A stretch of 64,000 nucleotides of DNA from Stanieria cyanosphaera PCC 7437 (GCF_000317575.1 NC_019748.1:310001-374000), one strand, 5' to 3'; positions 1 through 9,381 are shown, counted from the first letter of the stretch. Notes: generated from the sequence alone by a model not told the origin. Translations and numbers: made by a program.

Positions 1-151
1 ATGGAACGTCTCTACTGGTAACTGTCATAACCTAGCTTTAACCTACATAAAGCCTTAAACTTAATTTTGCAGAGTACAAAACAAAAGATTGCCAAACTAT
101 GACAATCTCCAAAATATCTGCATTTGATGTTGAACGTAAAATAGATAAGTC

Positions 152-877
152 GTGCGAAAAATCATTCTTGCTGGGAACTGGAAAATGTACAAGACTCAAG
201 CAGAGTCTGTTGAATTTGTGCAAAAATTTAAACCTGAAATAGAAGATACTGCTGAAGGAAGAGAAATTGTTTTATGCACTCCCTTTACCTCTCTAACGGC
301 AATGTCCAAAATTTTACACGGCAGTAAAATTCGTTTAGGTGCGCAAAATATTCATTGGGAAGATCAAGGAGCGTACACTGGAGAAATTGCAGGTAATATG
401 CTCACAGAAATTGGAGTTAATTATGTAATTATTGGTCATAGCGAACGCCGTCAATATTTTGGAGAAACAGATGAGACTGTTAATTTACGTCTCAAAGCTG
501 CACAACGTCATGGAATGATACCAATTCTTTGTGTTGGTGAAACCAAACAACAACGAGATGCAAGACAAACTGAAAATGTTATTATCAATCAACTTCAACA
601 AGATTTAGTTGATATCGATCAAAATAACTTAGTCATAGCTTATGAACCTATTTGGGCGATTGGTACAGGAGATACTTGCGAGTCTGTTGAAGCTAATCGA
701 GTGATTGGGATTATTCGTAAGCAACTAACTAATCAAAATGTTCCGATTCAGTACGGTGGTTCTGTTAAACCAAATAATATTGATGAAATTATGGCACAAC
801 CAGAAATTGATGGTGTACTCGTAGGAGGTGCTAGTTTAGAAGCTGATAGTTTTGCTCGGATTGTTAATTATCAGTAG
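152..877 (+). CDS. tpiA: Triosephosphate isomerase
   Basis: Interconverts dihydroxyacetone phosphate and glyceraldehyde 3-phosphate in glycolysis, gluconeogenesis and the Calvin cycle; cytosolic, normally dimeric. The 241-residue protein has the normal family length. Visible active-site elements are the N-terminal GNWKM (Asn and Lys), the catalytic His in IIGHSERR near residue 95, the catalytic Glu in [11 protein letters not shown] near residue 163, and the phosphate-binding GGSV and GVLVGGASL segments near the C-terminus. The start is a GTG, chosen because the protein then begins [12 protein letters not shown] as in the family. It appears monocistronic, followed by a hairpin terminator 12 bases after the stop. 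The first 150 bases of the window show no gene I can support. Confidence 0.97.
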   Translation: MRKIILAGNWKMYKTQAESVEFVQKFKPEIEDTAEGREIVLCTPFTSLTAMSKILHGSKIRLGAQNIHWEDQGAYTGEIAGNMLTEIGVNYVIIGHSERRQYFGETDETVNLRLKAAQRHGMIPILCVGETKQQRDARQTENVIINQLQQDLVDIDQNNLVIAYEPIWAIGTGDTCESVEANRVIGIIRKQLTNQNVPIQYGGSVKPNNIDEIMAQPEIDGVLVGGASLEADSFARIVNYQ

Positions 878-888
878 TTAAAGCTTGA

Positions 889-911
889 TGGCAACCTTTT
901 TGGTTGCCTGG
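889..911 (+). terminator. Hairpin terminator after tpiA
   Basis: A GGCAACC stem and its complement GGTTGCC enclose a TTTTT loop just after the tpiA stop. The downstream tract is A-rich rather than a clean T-run, so termination efficiency is uncertain. Confidence 0.6.
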
Positions 912-1697
912 AAAAAGCAATTGTGCCAGGAGTCAAAGCTAATAGTTAAGAAAAAGTTTTGTCTCAATGAAATAATTGTATCTATTTTTTTTATTATCAA
1001 AACTTAATTGTTATTTTTTCTATTGCTGATTATTTTTGCTCAAAGTTCTCTAACTAACTTAATAAGGTTAGTTTTTTTTTGCTAATTAACTAAGTTTTAT
1101 ATTTATCAAAAAAAACAATTATTTTTTAGTTTAAAAATAGTAAATTAAATTCTAAAGTTTCATCAAAATAAAAAAAATATCTTTTTGGTATTTAATTATT
1201 TTTCAAAAAATAAAAAAATAAATTGTTTTAGTTTATTTTTTTGTTTTATATCTATTATTTACAATATTCCTTGTGTTTAGAGTGGTTTTTAAAAGTAGAT
1301 TCTTTAACATAAATTATTATTTTTGTTTTTTAAAAATCTTAGCACTTTTGAGCTTATAGTTGATTTAATTATTAGGACATGAATAAAAAACAATTAACTG
1401 AACAAAACTTGATCTATTCACTTTGAGAAAAAAAAATAAATTAAAACTAATAATCTTTAATTCTTGTTTTTATAAAATCTTTACTCAATATTTACATAAA
1501 TGTTAATTTTTATAATTGACAGAGTTTCTTAAGCAAGTTAACTTCTTATATAAAGCTAATTTTTATGAATCAAAAACTTACTTATTGTCTCACGAAAACA
1601 ATTTGCTTTTTATAGCATTGGTAATCTAAGAGTTTACCTATTTTACACTTATTTTTTCTACCAAAAAGACTGTTCTATTTAAGCTATTAAACATATC
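912..1697. other. Long AT-rich gene-free stretch
   Basis: Nearly 800 bases with very high A+T, many homopolymer runs and no ORF I can support on either strand. The one clear element is a rho-independent terminator-like hairpin at 1052-1080 (AACTAAC, loop, GTTAGTT, then a run of T). The last hundred bases should carry the promoter of the HTH gene at 1698, but I see no convincing operator. Confidence 0.6.
1052..1080 (+). terminator. Rho-independent terminator
   Basis: Stem AACTAAC (1052-1058) pairs with GTTAGTT (1067-1073) and is followed by an unbroken T tract. It lies 175 bases after tpiA, so it may be a second tpiA terminator or the end of an unrecognised short transcript. Confidence 0.65.
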
Positions 1698-1943
1698 ATG
1701 ACAAGACCAAAACAAGGTCAATTAGAATCAACCAAATCTCCTTTTCGACAACTAAGACTAGCAGCAAGACTATCTCAAGAGAAATTAGCTAGCCAAATTG
1801 GTGTAGCTGTTTCTACTATTCGTCGCTGGGAAAAAGGACAAGCAGAACCGACAATGACTGTGGCACAAATGAAAGCATTTTGCCAAGCAGTCAACAAAAA
1901 CTTAGACGAGTTGCCAAATTCTTTTTTACCACCATCAGATTAG
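1698..1943 (+). CDS. Small XRE-family HTH regulator
   Basis: An 81-residue protein consisting almost only of one Cro/C1-type helix-turn-helix domain. Residues about 17-72 show the family pattern: FRQLRLAARLSQEKLA, then the recognition-helix region VAVSTIRRWEKG, then a helix ending NLDELP. There is no sensor or oligomerisation domain, so it probably binds DNA as a dimer with a ligand-independent mode or with a partner. It stands alone between an 800-base AT-rich gap and a convergent gene, so its target cannot be read from context. Similar stand-alone HTH proteins are common in cyanobacteria; whether it is a regulator of its own gene is unknown. Confidence 0.8.
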   Translation: MTRPKQGQLESTKSPFRQLRLAARLSQEKLASQIGVAVSTIRRWEKGQAEPTMTVAQMKAFCQAVNKNLDELPNSFLPPSD

Positions 1944-2003
1944 TTATTTTCTGATATTTGTAAACGGAATTGATTAAAGCAAACTTTTATCTAAGATTTT
2001 GAA

Positions 2004-3374
2004 TTAAATACTATCGGTAACACTACTAAAATGAAAATTTGTTATTTTACAGCCAGGTATGACGTTGCTTCCGCAGCGTTGTACCTTACCGACAGCTTCT
2101 AAATTAGCAAGCATCTCTGGTAGGCTTTGATTAAAACGCAAATTTTTAACGGGATAGACTAGTTGACCATTTTCAATCAAGAAAGTACCGTCTCTAGTCA
2201 TACCCGTAACTTCTAAAGTTTTGGGATTAACAGAACGAACGTACCAGGCACGACTAACTAAGATGCCTTGTTTCGTTTGTGCAATTAAATCTGAGAGGCT
2301 TTGTGACGAACCTTTCATGACAAGAGGATAAAAAGCTCCTGTTGCTGTTTGTTGTTGTTGCTGCGCCCAATAACGACTATAGGAAAGAGTTTGAGGTATG
2401 CCATCTTTAATGATTTCTAGATAATTATTACTTAAGCCATCACCAAAAAAAGTACTTCCTTGTAATAAAGGGTGAGCAGAGTTACGCTGTACTTGAAGTA
2501 GAGGGCTAAAAATTCTTTCTCCTACTCGATTACCAAATTGACCTTTTTGATCGCTCCGCGCCTCCGCTCTGCCGAGATCGCGACAAGACATAAAAGAACG
2601 GCCTTCATCTGCTGCCCTAGCATCTAAATTCCAAATCACCCAAGGTAATAAACTCCCCATAGCTGCGGGTTCAAAAATTACTGTATAGTTTCCTGGTTTG
2701 ATGGGACGAGGTTGCCGAGATGCGATCGCTTTTTGGATGACTTCTTCAGTTATACTTTCAAGTGGTAATTGTTCGATACTCCAGGCGGTACGATTATTCC
2801 AACTAGAACCATCTTCTTGACGAGCGGTAAAACTAAAATCGGCTTCAGTAGTGCGATCGCAAACTCTTAATCCTGCCGAATTACCAATCGCTTGTAAGGA
2901 GACTGCGCTACTAAGAGTACCTGAACCATTTACCCCTGCATTTTTGGCACGCAGACATATTTGTTGTAGCATTTCGCCTTTGGCAAGAGGAGATAAACTA
3001 GCTGTGGCAAGATCAAACGCAGGAGTTCTTGATTCATAATTCTGGGGAGGAAGTAGTGGCATCCATTCGGGATCTGCTGGTGCAAAACGAGCTAATTCTT
3101 CTGAACGACGTACAGTTTGTTTGATTGCCTCTGGATCAAGTTCGGTGGTAGAGGCAGAAGCACTACTTTTGCCAAAATAACTAATAATAGATAGTTTGAA
3201 GCGATTTTTGCGAATATTTTGACTAATTTGATTTTCGCAAAAGCGACTTAAAGCAGATTCGCTATTGCTGAGGCTAACAAACACCCCTTCAGCCTGAGAT
3301 TGTTTGATGGTAGATTCGATTAATGCTAAAGCTTCTTCTTGAGTGATGAGAGTGTTGGTTGTAGCTAAAGTCAT
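2004..3374 (-). CDS. TldE/PmbA-family protein (metalloprotease-partner type)
   Basis: Member of the TldD/TldE (PmbA) family; in characterised pairs TldD carries the zinc protease site and TldE is the non-metal partner, processing peptides such as microcins and unfolded substrates. This 456-residue protein lacks an HExxxH motif, so it is the TldE/PmbA type. The typical C-terminal region is present, with VSRAWYVRSVNPKTLEVTG and TRDGTFLIENGQ. No tldD neighbour lies in the window, so its partner would be encoded elsewhere. Residues of the segment LGRAEARSD appear to be an in-frame 27-bp insertion (see repeat at 2550-2586). The gene is convergent with the HTH gene at 1698. Its substrate is unknown. 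Confidence 0.88.
   Translation of the reverse strand: MTLATTNTLITQEEALALIESTIKQSQAEGVFVSLSNSESALSRFCENQISQNIRKNRFKLSIISYFGKSSASASTTELDPEAIKQTVRRSEELARFAPADPEWMPLLPPQNYESRTPAFDLATASLSPLAKGEMLQQICLRAKNAGVNGSGTLSSAVSLQAIGNSAGLRVCDRTTEADFSFTARQEDGSSWNNRTAWSIEQLPLESITEEVIQKAIASRQPRPIKPGNYTVIFEPAAMGSLLPWVIWNLDARAADEGRSFMSCRDLGRAEARSDQKGQFGNRVGERIFSPLLQVQRNSAHPLLQGSTFFGDGLSNNYLEIIKDGIPQTLSYSRYWAQQQQQTATGAFYPLVMKGSSQSLSDLIAQTKQGILVSRAWYVRSVNPKTLEVTGMTRDGTFLIENGQLVYPVKNLRFNQSLPEMLANLEAVGKVQRCGSNVIPGCKITNFHFSSVTDSI
2550..2586. repeat. 27-bp GC-rich insertion between GATC copies, inside tldE-like gene
   Basis: A GC-rich 23-bp unit is bracketed by GATC on both sides (GATCGC on the left, GATCGCGA on the right). 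Deleting unit plus one GATC copy (27 bp) restores a single HIP1-like site and shortens the protein by nine residues (LGRAEARSD) without changing frame. The unit is far richer in G+C than the gene around it. The surE copy at 25313-25348 has the same architecture and the same length. Confidence 0.6.
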
Positions 3375-3519
3375 AATTAATTATTCAGTAAATAGTAATT
3401 AGCTTAAATGAGATCTAGTCAAGCTAATGGTTAATGGTTGATTGTTTTTCCCTAATAATTAGTAATTTAGTTCTTAGTATCAATCTAAACTAGATAAATA
3501 ACTATCTTGAATTTATCAA

Positions 3520-4134
3520 ATGACTTTTTCTGCTCAACTAATCGCTTTAGGACAATATCTTGCTGGAGAATTTGACAATCATCCTCAAGCTTTAGCTCAA
3601 CCTGCGTGGTATGTTCATTTGCGTTTGTGGATACGACCAGTACCTTTATTTACTGAAGATAGTATTACTTTATTTGCCGAACAAGCTAGCGTAGTCAATC
3701 TTAACCAACCTTATCGCCCTCGTCTTCTACGTCTTAGGGAAAACGAAGCTTCTCCTCAACAACTGCGAGTAGAGTATTATATGTTCAAAGATATCGAATC
3801 GGTTAAGGATGCAGGGACAAATCCTCAGCTTTTGCAGCAAATAACTTTAGAACAAATTGAATTTTTACCAAATTGCACTCTCAACGTAGAATTTCAGCAC
3901 AATTCAGCAAATAAATATCATTTTAAAACTTCTCCCCAGAGTGACTGTCCTTGTAGTTTTAATTATCAAGGTAAAAACTTCCAAGTATTTTTGGGTTTTG
4001 AAGTGACTCCTGAAACTTTATTAACTTACGACAAAGGTATCGATCCTCAAACAGGTAAAGGAATTTGGGGTGCTTTACTTGGTGCTTACCAATTTACTAA
4101 AATCCAAGACTTTGCTGATGAATTATTAATTTAA
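3520..4134 (+). CDS. cpcT: CpcT/CpeT-family phycobilin lyase
   Basis: Chromophore lyase family that attaches phycocyanobilin to a beta-subunit cysteine of phycobiliproteins (CpcT acts at Cys-153 of CpcB and PecB in characterised strains). The 204-residue length and the sequence from residue 15 on (GEFDNHPQAL, then WYVHLRLWIRPVP) match the family, as does the conserved ending WGALLGAYQF. Soluble, cytosolic. It lies beside a convergent hli gene, a pairing that would suit a light-responsive locus, although each has its own transcription direction. The exact subunit and bilin specificity cannot be told from sequence alone; CpeT-type activity is the alternative. Confidence 0.88.
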   Translation: MTFSAQLIALGQYLAGEFDNHPQALAQPAWYVHLRLWIRPVPLFTEDSITLFAEQASVVNLNQPYRPRLLRLRENEASPQQLRVEYYMFKDIESVKDAGTNPQLLQQITLEQIEFLPNCTLNVEFQHNSANKYHFKTSPQSDCPCSFNYQGKNFQVFLGFEVTPETLLTYDKGIDPQTGKGIWGALLGAYQFTKIQDFADELLI

Positions 4135-4142
4135 TAAAAACA

Positions 4143-4174
4143 AAGTAGGGAGAATTTATGAATCCTCCCTACTT
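4143..4174. terminator. Bidirectional hairpin between cpcT and hli
   Basis: A 10-bp perfect stem (AAGTAGGGAG paired with CTCCCTACTT) sits between the convergent cpcT and hli genes. A and T tracts on the two sides allow it to end transcripts from either direction. Confidence 0.65.
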
Positions 4175-4211
4175 ATTCAAAAGATATTATCAATAAAACA
4201 ATATGCTCAAA

Positions 4212-4355
4212 TTACATTAAACCTAATTGAGCCAAAATTCCTTTACCAGTCATTAATTCAGTTGCGATCGTGATTATAAATCCTAACATCGCTAAACGAC
4301 CATTCCAGTTTTCAGCAAAAGAAGTAAAACCAAATTTATTTTCTTGCTTTTCCAT
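4212..4355 (-). CDS. High-light-inducible one-helix protein (Hlip/SCP)
   Basis: A 47-residue protein. It carries the chlorophyll-binding motif of the light-harvesting-like family, AENWNGRLAMLGF (residues 14-26), followed by one transmembrane helix and the conserved tail ELMTGKGILAQLGL. Hlips sit in the thylakoid membrane, bind chlorophyll and carotenoid, and protect photosystem II assembly intermediates under excess light. The ExxxxR and N/G residues needed for the chlorophyll ligand are intact. The gene ends against the cpcT terminator. Which of the several Hli paralogues it is cannot be decided, so no symbol is given. Its upstream region (4356-4450) has a GTTACAAT element that could belong to a stress promoter, but this is weak. 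Confidence 0.93.
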   Translation of the reverse strand: MEKQENKFGFTSFAENWNGRLAMLGFIITIATELMTGKGILAQLGLM

Positions 4356-4589
4356 GATTATGAACCTTATGATTGCAGAAGTGTAAATTAGTCAAGTATT
4401 TGTGATTTATTGTAACTATCACCGTCAAAAATTGCAACATTTCTTTATACTGTGATTGAGGAGCTTTTTTTGTATTATTTAATATAGGACAAAAATAATT
4501 CAGCAAAACTCACGCTTAACTTAGCCTCTTAACTTTGAGCATAATTAAATTAATCATCCATCAGAACGTAGTAGCTAAATTTATCAACC

Positions 4590-6989
4590 TTGATTAAGAC
4601 AGAAACTTTAGAGTTATTAGAATGGCATCGTTTGTGTCAACATCTTTCTACTTTTGCAGCTACCAAATTAGGAACAGTGGCAGCTAGGGGATTACAATTA
4701 CCAACTACCAAAACAGAAAGTCTTCAATTATTAGCCCAGACTAAGGAAGTTTATAGTTTAGAACAGCAGTTAGATTCTAGCTGGTCGTTTAAAGGGATTG
4801 AAGATATTGGAGAATCCTTAGAAAGAGCGAAAATCGGCGGACTTTTATCTGCTCAAGAATTACTAGATTTGGCTACCACTTTGGCAGGAGTCCGAAGATT
4901 ACGCAGAACTATTGATGCTAAGACAGAAGATTTACCAACTTTAACTCAATTAGTCACCGAACTACGGACTTATCCAGAACTAGAACAAGAAATCCATCAT
5001 TGTATCGACGATCGCGGTGAAGTAACTGACCGAGCTAATCCCAAATTAGCAGAGATTCGTAGTCAAATAAAAAGATTACGCGACAAAATCTATAAAATTC
5101 TCCAAAATATAGTTCAAAAACAGGGAGGAGCAGTTCAAGAAGCGGTAATTACCCAACGCGATGGTCGTTTTGTGATTCCTGTTAAAGCACCGCAAAAAGA
5201 TTCTATTCCTGGCATCGTCCACGATATTTCTAGTACTGGTTCTACTTTATATGTTGAACCCAATGCAGTAGTTCAGTTAGGGAATCAACTCAGACAAGCA
5301 GAAAGACAAGAAAAAAGAGAAGAAGAAGCGGTTTTAAGAGCTTTAACCGAAAAAGTCGCAGCAGTACAAGAAGACTTAGAACAATTACTTGCGATCGCAA
5401 CAGTCTTGGATTTGGCGACGGCAAGGGCGCGTTATAGTTGGTGGTTGGGGGCAAATCCTCCTCGGTTTGTTGATGTTAATCAAGGAGAAACTGTAACCTT
5501 ACGTCAGTTGAGACATCCTTTGTTAGTCTGGCAACAACAGCACGAACAAGGTACAGAGGTTGTCCCGATTGATGTGCAAATTCAGCCTCAGATTCGGGTA
5601 GTAGCCATTACAGGACCTAATACAGGAGGTAAAACAGTCACCCTCAAGACGATAGGTTTAGCTGCCCTGATGGCCAAAGCGGGTTTGTTTATTCCTGCCA
5701 AAGAACCTGTAGAAATACCTTGGTTTGAGCAAGTTTTAGCTGATATTGGAGACGAACAATCTTTACAACAAAGTTTATCCACTTTTTCGGGTCATATTCG
5801 TCGAATTAGTCGCATTATTGAAACGTCAAGCCTACAAGATTCCCTGATTTTATTTGATGAAATTGGGGCAGGTACAGATCCCGCCGAAGGTAGTGCTTTA
5901 GCGATCGCAATTCTGAAATATTTAGCAGAAAAAGCTTTGTTAACTATAGCAACTACTCATTATGGAGAATTAAAAGCTCTTAAATATCAAGATGAGCGAT
6001 TTGAAAATGCTTCAGTAGAATTTAACGATCAAACTTTAAAACCTACTTATCGTTTATTGTGGGGAATTCCTGGACGTTCTAATGCCCTAACGATTGCCCA
6101 TCGACTAGGATTAAAATCAGAAATTATTGAGGATGCCCAACAGCGAGTTGGAGTTAGTGCTTCCCAAGAGCTTAATTTGGTAATTTCTGCTTTAGAAGCC
6201 GAAAGAAGAGAACAAGAAAACAAAGCCAAAGAAGCTACTAAATTATTAGAACAAACCGAACGTTTTTATACGGAAGTATCAGCCAAAGCCTCTTCTCTCC
6301 AAGAAAGAGAAAGAGAATTAAAAATATCTCAAGAAAAAGCAGTTCAACAAGCAATTCTCGCAGCTAAAGGTGAAATTGCTCAAGTAATTCGGCGTTTACA
6401 ACAAGGAGAACAAACTGCCCAAAAAGCCCAAAAAGCTACAGAGGAACTCAATCAAATTGCCGAAAGGGAATTAGCCAAAACTAAACAACCCAAACGAACC
6501 AAACCAGGTTACAAACCGAAAGTAGGAGAAAGAATTAAAATTCCTAGCCTCGGACAAACAGGAGAAGTATTAAGTATTGACGAGGAGGAAAAACAATTAA
6601 CTGTTCGTTTTGGGTTGATGAAAATGACAGTAGCCGTTGACGAGATCGAATCCTTAGATGGACAAAAAGTTGAAACAGCAGTTAAAGCTAAAACTGCATC
6701 ATCAACTAAAACCAAACCAGCAGCGGCCAAACCACCCGTAGCAGTGAGAACTTCCAAAAATACCATTGATTTAAGAGGTAGTAGAGTTGCCAACGCGGAA
6801 GCAGATTTAGAAAATGCGATCGCTTCTGCTACAGAATCAGGAGTACTATGGATTATTCATGGTAAAGGTACAGGGCGTTTACGGGAAGGAATTCATGAAT
6901 TTCTCAAACGACATCCTCAAATAGAGAGGTTTGAACTAGCACCACAAAATGAAGGAGGTTCAGGAGTTACAGTTGTCTATTTAAAATAA
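4590..6989 (+). CDS. mutS2: MutS2-family ATPase with Smr nuclease domain
   Basis: MutS-like protein lacking the mismatch-recognition domain; family members suppress homologous recombination or rescue stalled ribosomes, depending on species. At 799 residues it has the usual length. Order of domains: core/clamp helices (about 1-330), ATPase with Walker A GPNTGGKT near residue 342 and the Walker B region LILFDEIGAGTDP near 430, a long Glu/Lys-rich coiled coil (about 520-630), a KOW-like segment (GERIKIPSLGQTGEVL), and a C-terminal Smr domain starting at TIDLRGSRV near 724 with the HGKGTG nuclease motif. The start is TTG. It is apparently monocistronic. The cyanobacterial role is not established. 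Confidence 0.95.
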   Translation: MIKTETLELLEWHRLCQHLSTFAATKLGTVAARGLQLPTTKTESLQLLAQTKEVYSLEQQLDSSWSFKGIEDIGESLERAKIGGLLSAQELLDLATTLAGVRRLRRTIDAKTEDLPTLTQLVTELRTYPELEQEIHHCIDDRGEVTDRANPKLAEIRSQIKRLRDKIYKILQNIVQKQGGAVQEAVITQRDGRFVIPVKAPQKDSIPGIVHDISSTGSTLYVEPNAVVQLGNQLRQAERQEKREEEAVLRALTEKVAAVQEDLEQLLAIATVLDLATARARYSWWLGANPPRFVDVNQGETVTLRQLRHPLLVWQQQHEQGTEVVPIDVQIQPQIRVVAITGPNTGGKTVTLKTIGLAALMAKAGLFIPAKEPVEIPWFEQVLADIGDEQSLQQSLSTFSGHIRRISRIIETSSLQDSLILFDEIGAGTDPAEGSALAIAILKYLAEKALLTIATTHYGELKALKYQDERFENASVEFNDQTLKPTYRLLWGIPGRSNALTIAHRLGLKSEIIEDAQQRVGVSASQELNLVISALEAERREQENKAKEATKLLEQTERFYTEVSAKASSLQERERELKISQEKAVQQAILAAKGEIAQVIRRLQQGEQTAQKAQKATEELNQIAERELAKTKQPKRTKPGYKPKVGERIKIPSLGQTGEVLSIDEEEKQLTVRFGLMKMTVAVDEIESLDGQKVETAVKAKTASSTKTKPAAAKPPVAVRTSKNTIDLRGSRVANAEADLENAIASATESGVLWIIHGKGTGRLREGIHEFLKRHPQIERFELAPQNEGGSGVTVVYLK

Positions 6990-7072
6990 ATTTTTAGCAG
7001 TTTGCCTCAAAGTAAACAAAGTTCAAGTAAATTCCGCCTGTTTAGGGTAGAGTAACTTGAACTATTGGTTGA

Positions 7073-7855
7073 TTAAAGTTGACTAGTAACAGAATTAACA
7101 CAAATTCCATTAACTATTTGAGTAGTTTTTTCAATGTTGAAAATAACCTGCAAACCATTAGTAGTATTAATTATAGCTTCAGCCACATTGTCGCTATTGT
7201 AGCTAAAATCATAACCATTACTTACCGCATATTTGCCAATAACTTCAGGAGAAGTTCCAATAAATTCTTGCCAACCAGAAAAAGAAGGACGAAGATCGTT
7301 TTTGTCGTTAGTACAAATTTGACTAAGTTGTTCGGTATTAGTGTCCTCATTATTTTCATTTAGATTCAAATTATTTGACCACGAATTTTGAGCTATTGTA
7401 GATGAAGACTGAATTTCTGGTTCAAAGATAATTTCATTATTATTCTGCATCACTGACGAATAATAACCATCACTATTAATGCCCACCAAATAAACAGTAT
7501 GACCATCTACCGCTTGATAATAATCACCACCAAACACTAATGTAGCAGGCAACAAAATTTGATAACGAGGATTAAGCTTCGACTGTCTGTAATAAAAAAA
7601 ATTATCTTCTAAACGACAAATATTGATATAAAAATTTTGGGTTTCAAAAGAATAGATTTCTTGATAATCACGTCCTATTTTTTGACAAATAGGTCGATTA
7701 CTAACTAATAATAAAGAATCCTGCTTTTGATTCAAAGAGTCAGAAAAAGTATTTGTTGTTTTTGGCGTAACTTTACTAACTGCTCTTTGCCATTGCATTC
7801 CTGTAATCGTTATAGCAATAGCAATAGCCCAAGTTATATTGTACAACTTGCTCAT
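7073..7855 (-). CDS. Hypothetical secreted or membrane-anchored protein
   Basis: I do not recognise the family. From the ATG at 7855 the protein begins MSKLYNITWAIAIAITI, a basic start followed by a hydrophobic stretch that fits a signal peptide or anchor. An in-frame GTG start at 7897 adds fourteen residues and cannot be excluded. The rest is hydrophilic, rich in Asn, Ser and Tyr, with four cysteines spaced through the presumed extracytoplasmic part (two in the PICQ and NICRLED regions, two near the C-terminus), which could form disulfides. It is convergent with mutS2. Such Asn-rich secreted proteins of unknown function are frequent in cyanobacteria. Confidence 0.65.
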   Translation of the reverse strand: MSKLYNITWAIAIAITITGMQWQRAVSKVTPKTTNTFSDSLNQKQDSLLLVSNRPICQKIGRDYQEIYSFETQNFYINICRLEDNFFYYRQSKLNPRYQILLPATLVFGGDYYQAVDGHTVYLVGINSDGYYSSVMQNNNEIIFEPEIQSSSTIAQNSWSNNLNLNENNEDTNTEQLSQICTNDKNDLRPSFSGWQEFIGTSPEVIGKYAVSNGYDFSYNSDNVAEAIINTTNGLQVIFNIEKTTQIVNGICVNSVTSQL

Positions 7856-7897
7856 TTTTTCAGGTGGGGTTGACTTTTGACCACGATAGAAAATCAC

Positions 7898-8392
7898 TGC
7901 TATGTTTGTTAACTCCTCATCTTATCTAGTAGGGCAGCGGTGTATTTGTGATTGAAATCAGACTAGCGATTTGAGAAAGCTAAAAAAAACTCTAAAAATA
8001 AGCTAGTCTTGGTTTAATTAGCGTCTTAATTTTCTAGTTTAAAATTTAGTAGTAAAAAGTCAGAAAAATTAATACTTAAATTTTGTTTAAAGTTATACGC
8101 TCAAAATTTATCTTAAGTGTGTACATCTCGATAATTAACCGTTAACAACACTTTTTGATTCAACAAATACTAAAGACATCAAGACAAATTCCGCTTAAAT
8201 TAGATAATTTTTCTTAATTCATCCTATAAGTCAGTAGGCAAATTTATCGTTATTAACGGAATATTTTCGGTTAGAGCAATACTAATCAAGATTAGGATCA
8301 AACAAAAACTGTCACGACGATTCATGAACCTCTCCATGTCAGAGAAGTTTGTTAAAGTATAGTACGAGCAATATTACTGAGTTTTCTTCATC
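7898..8392. other. Gene-poor intergenic region with one possible small ORF
   Basis: About 500 bases between two divergent genes, so it should hold both promoters. The only coding candidate is a 33-codon minus-strand ORF (8224-8325) that starts ATGAATCGTCGT after a GGAGAGG sequence and encodes a short hydrophobic peptide with the run LILILISIAL. The Shine-Dalgarno spacing is too short to be persuasive, and I recognise no family. A 37-codon variant starts at 8337. Confidence 0.35.
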
Positions 8393-9346
8393 ATGACTGG
8401 CAAACCAACGAGTCGAGCCTATGACCTAATTCGCTCTGATTCTTTATGGCCATATTTGTTGATTTCTTTGTTAATTCATGGGTTAGCAGTAGTGGGTATT
8501 ACTCATTTAGAGCGATCGCATCTAGTCTCCCTAAAACCACAACCTATTACTAAGCAACAACAGGAAAATACACCGCTTGAATTTATCGTTGTTCCTCCTG
8601 AAAAACCCAAGGATAAACCTCCAGAAACTCAACGTCGGGCAGTAAATAATTCTGTGGCAAAAGGCAAAGTCACCTCACAATTGCCTCCCTCGACTGATCA
8701 GAAAGGAAATACAGCGATCGATTCAAGTTCTCAATCTTCGTCAAAAGTTGCTTCCTCCCCAGCAGAAACAAAACCTCCTGAAACTGTCAAACCCCAACCA
8801 CAACCAGTCAAACCAACCACAACCCCAACTTCAAAAGAACAACCATCACCCCAAAAAACTGAAGCAAATTCTGATGTAGCAACTCGTTTACCTCCTCAAC
8901 CCAAACCTGTACCTCCTACCCCGCAACCAACTGATTCGGGTGCAGCAAGTTTACTTGGGCAAACTTATCAAAAATCTTTTCAAGATGATTTTGGGAGTTC
9001 TTTTTTCAATCTTCAAGCCAATGCTAGCGAAGAAGCACCCTATGCTCAATTAGAGGCTCAACAAGACGATCTTGCTCCATATTTTGATGAAATTAGGCGA
9101 CGAGTAAAACGAAACTGGCAACCTTTCTCTCCAGGACAACAGCAGTATACAGTGCTTAACTTTGCTATTCAACGCAACGGTCAAATTACAGGACTAAAAG
9201 TAGTACAAACCTCTGGCAACGAACAAGTAGATCAAGATGCCCTCAAAGCAGTACAACAATCTGCTCCTTTTGACGCCTTGCCTCAAAGTTTTAAACGCGA
9301 TCGCTTGGAGATTCAATTTAGTTTTAATATTTACATTCATAATTGA
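8393..9346 (+). CDS. TonB-family C-terminal domain protein
   Basis: TonB-like energy transducer or related envelope protein. The sequence shows a short cytoplasmic N-terminus, one transmembrane segment (about residues 18-38, LWPYLLISLLIHGLAVVGI), a long Pro/Lys/Thr/Gln-rich periplasmic linker (about 50-190), and a C-terminal TonB-type domain (about 228-315) with PYFDEIRRRVKRNWQP and the conserved GLKVVQTSGNEQVDQDAL. In TonB systems this domain contacts outer-membrane receptors using proton-motive force supplied by ExbB/ExbD, but no exbBD genes lie nearby. The downstream mscS starts 35 bases later, so they may be cotranscribed. The receptor served is unknown. Confidence 0.85.
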   Translation: MTGKPTSRAYDLIRSDSLWPYLLISLLIHGLAVVGITHLERSHLVSLKPQPITKQQQENTPLEFIVVPPEKPKDKPPETQRRAVNNSVAKGKVTSQLPPSTDQKGNTAIDSSSQSSSKVASSPAETKPPETVKPQPQPVKPTTTPTSKEQPSPQKTEANSDVATRLPPQPKPVPPTPQPTDSGAASLLGQTYQKSFQDDFGSSFFNLQANASEEAPYAQLEAQQDDLAPYFDEIRRRVKRNWQPFSPGQQQYTVLNFAIQRNGQITGLKVVQTSGNEQVDQDALKAVQQSAPFDALPQSFKRDRLEIQFSFNIYIHN

Positions 9347-9381
9347 TTAAAAATTTTCATTAAAAATTGCTATAAAGTCTG

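Noticed and set aside
1-151. Short frame at the left edge ending in TAA at 21
   Set aside because: Seven codons are too few to assign to any protein; the upstream sequence is outside the window.
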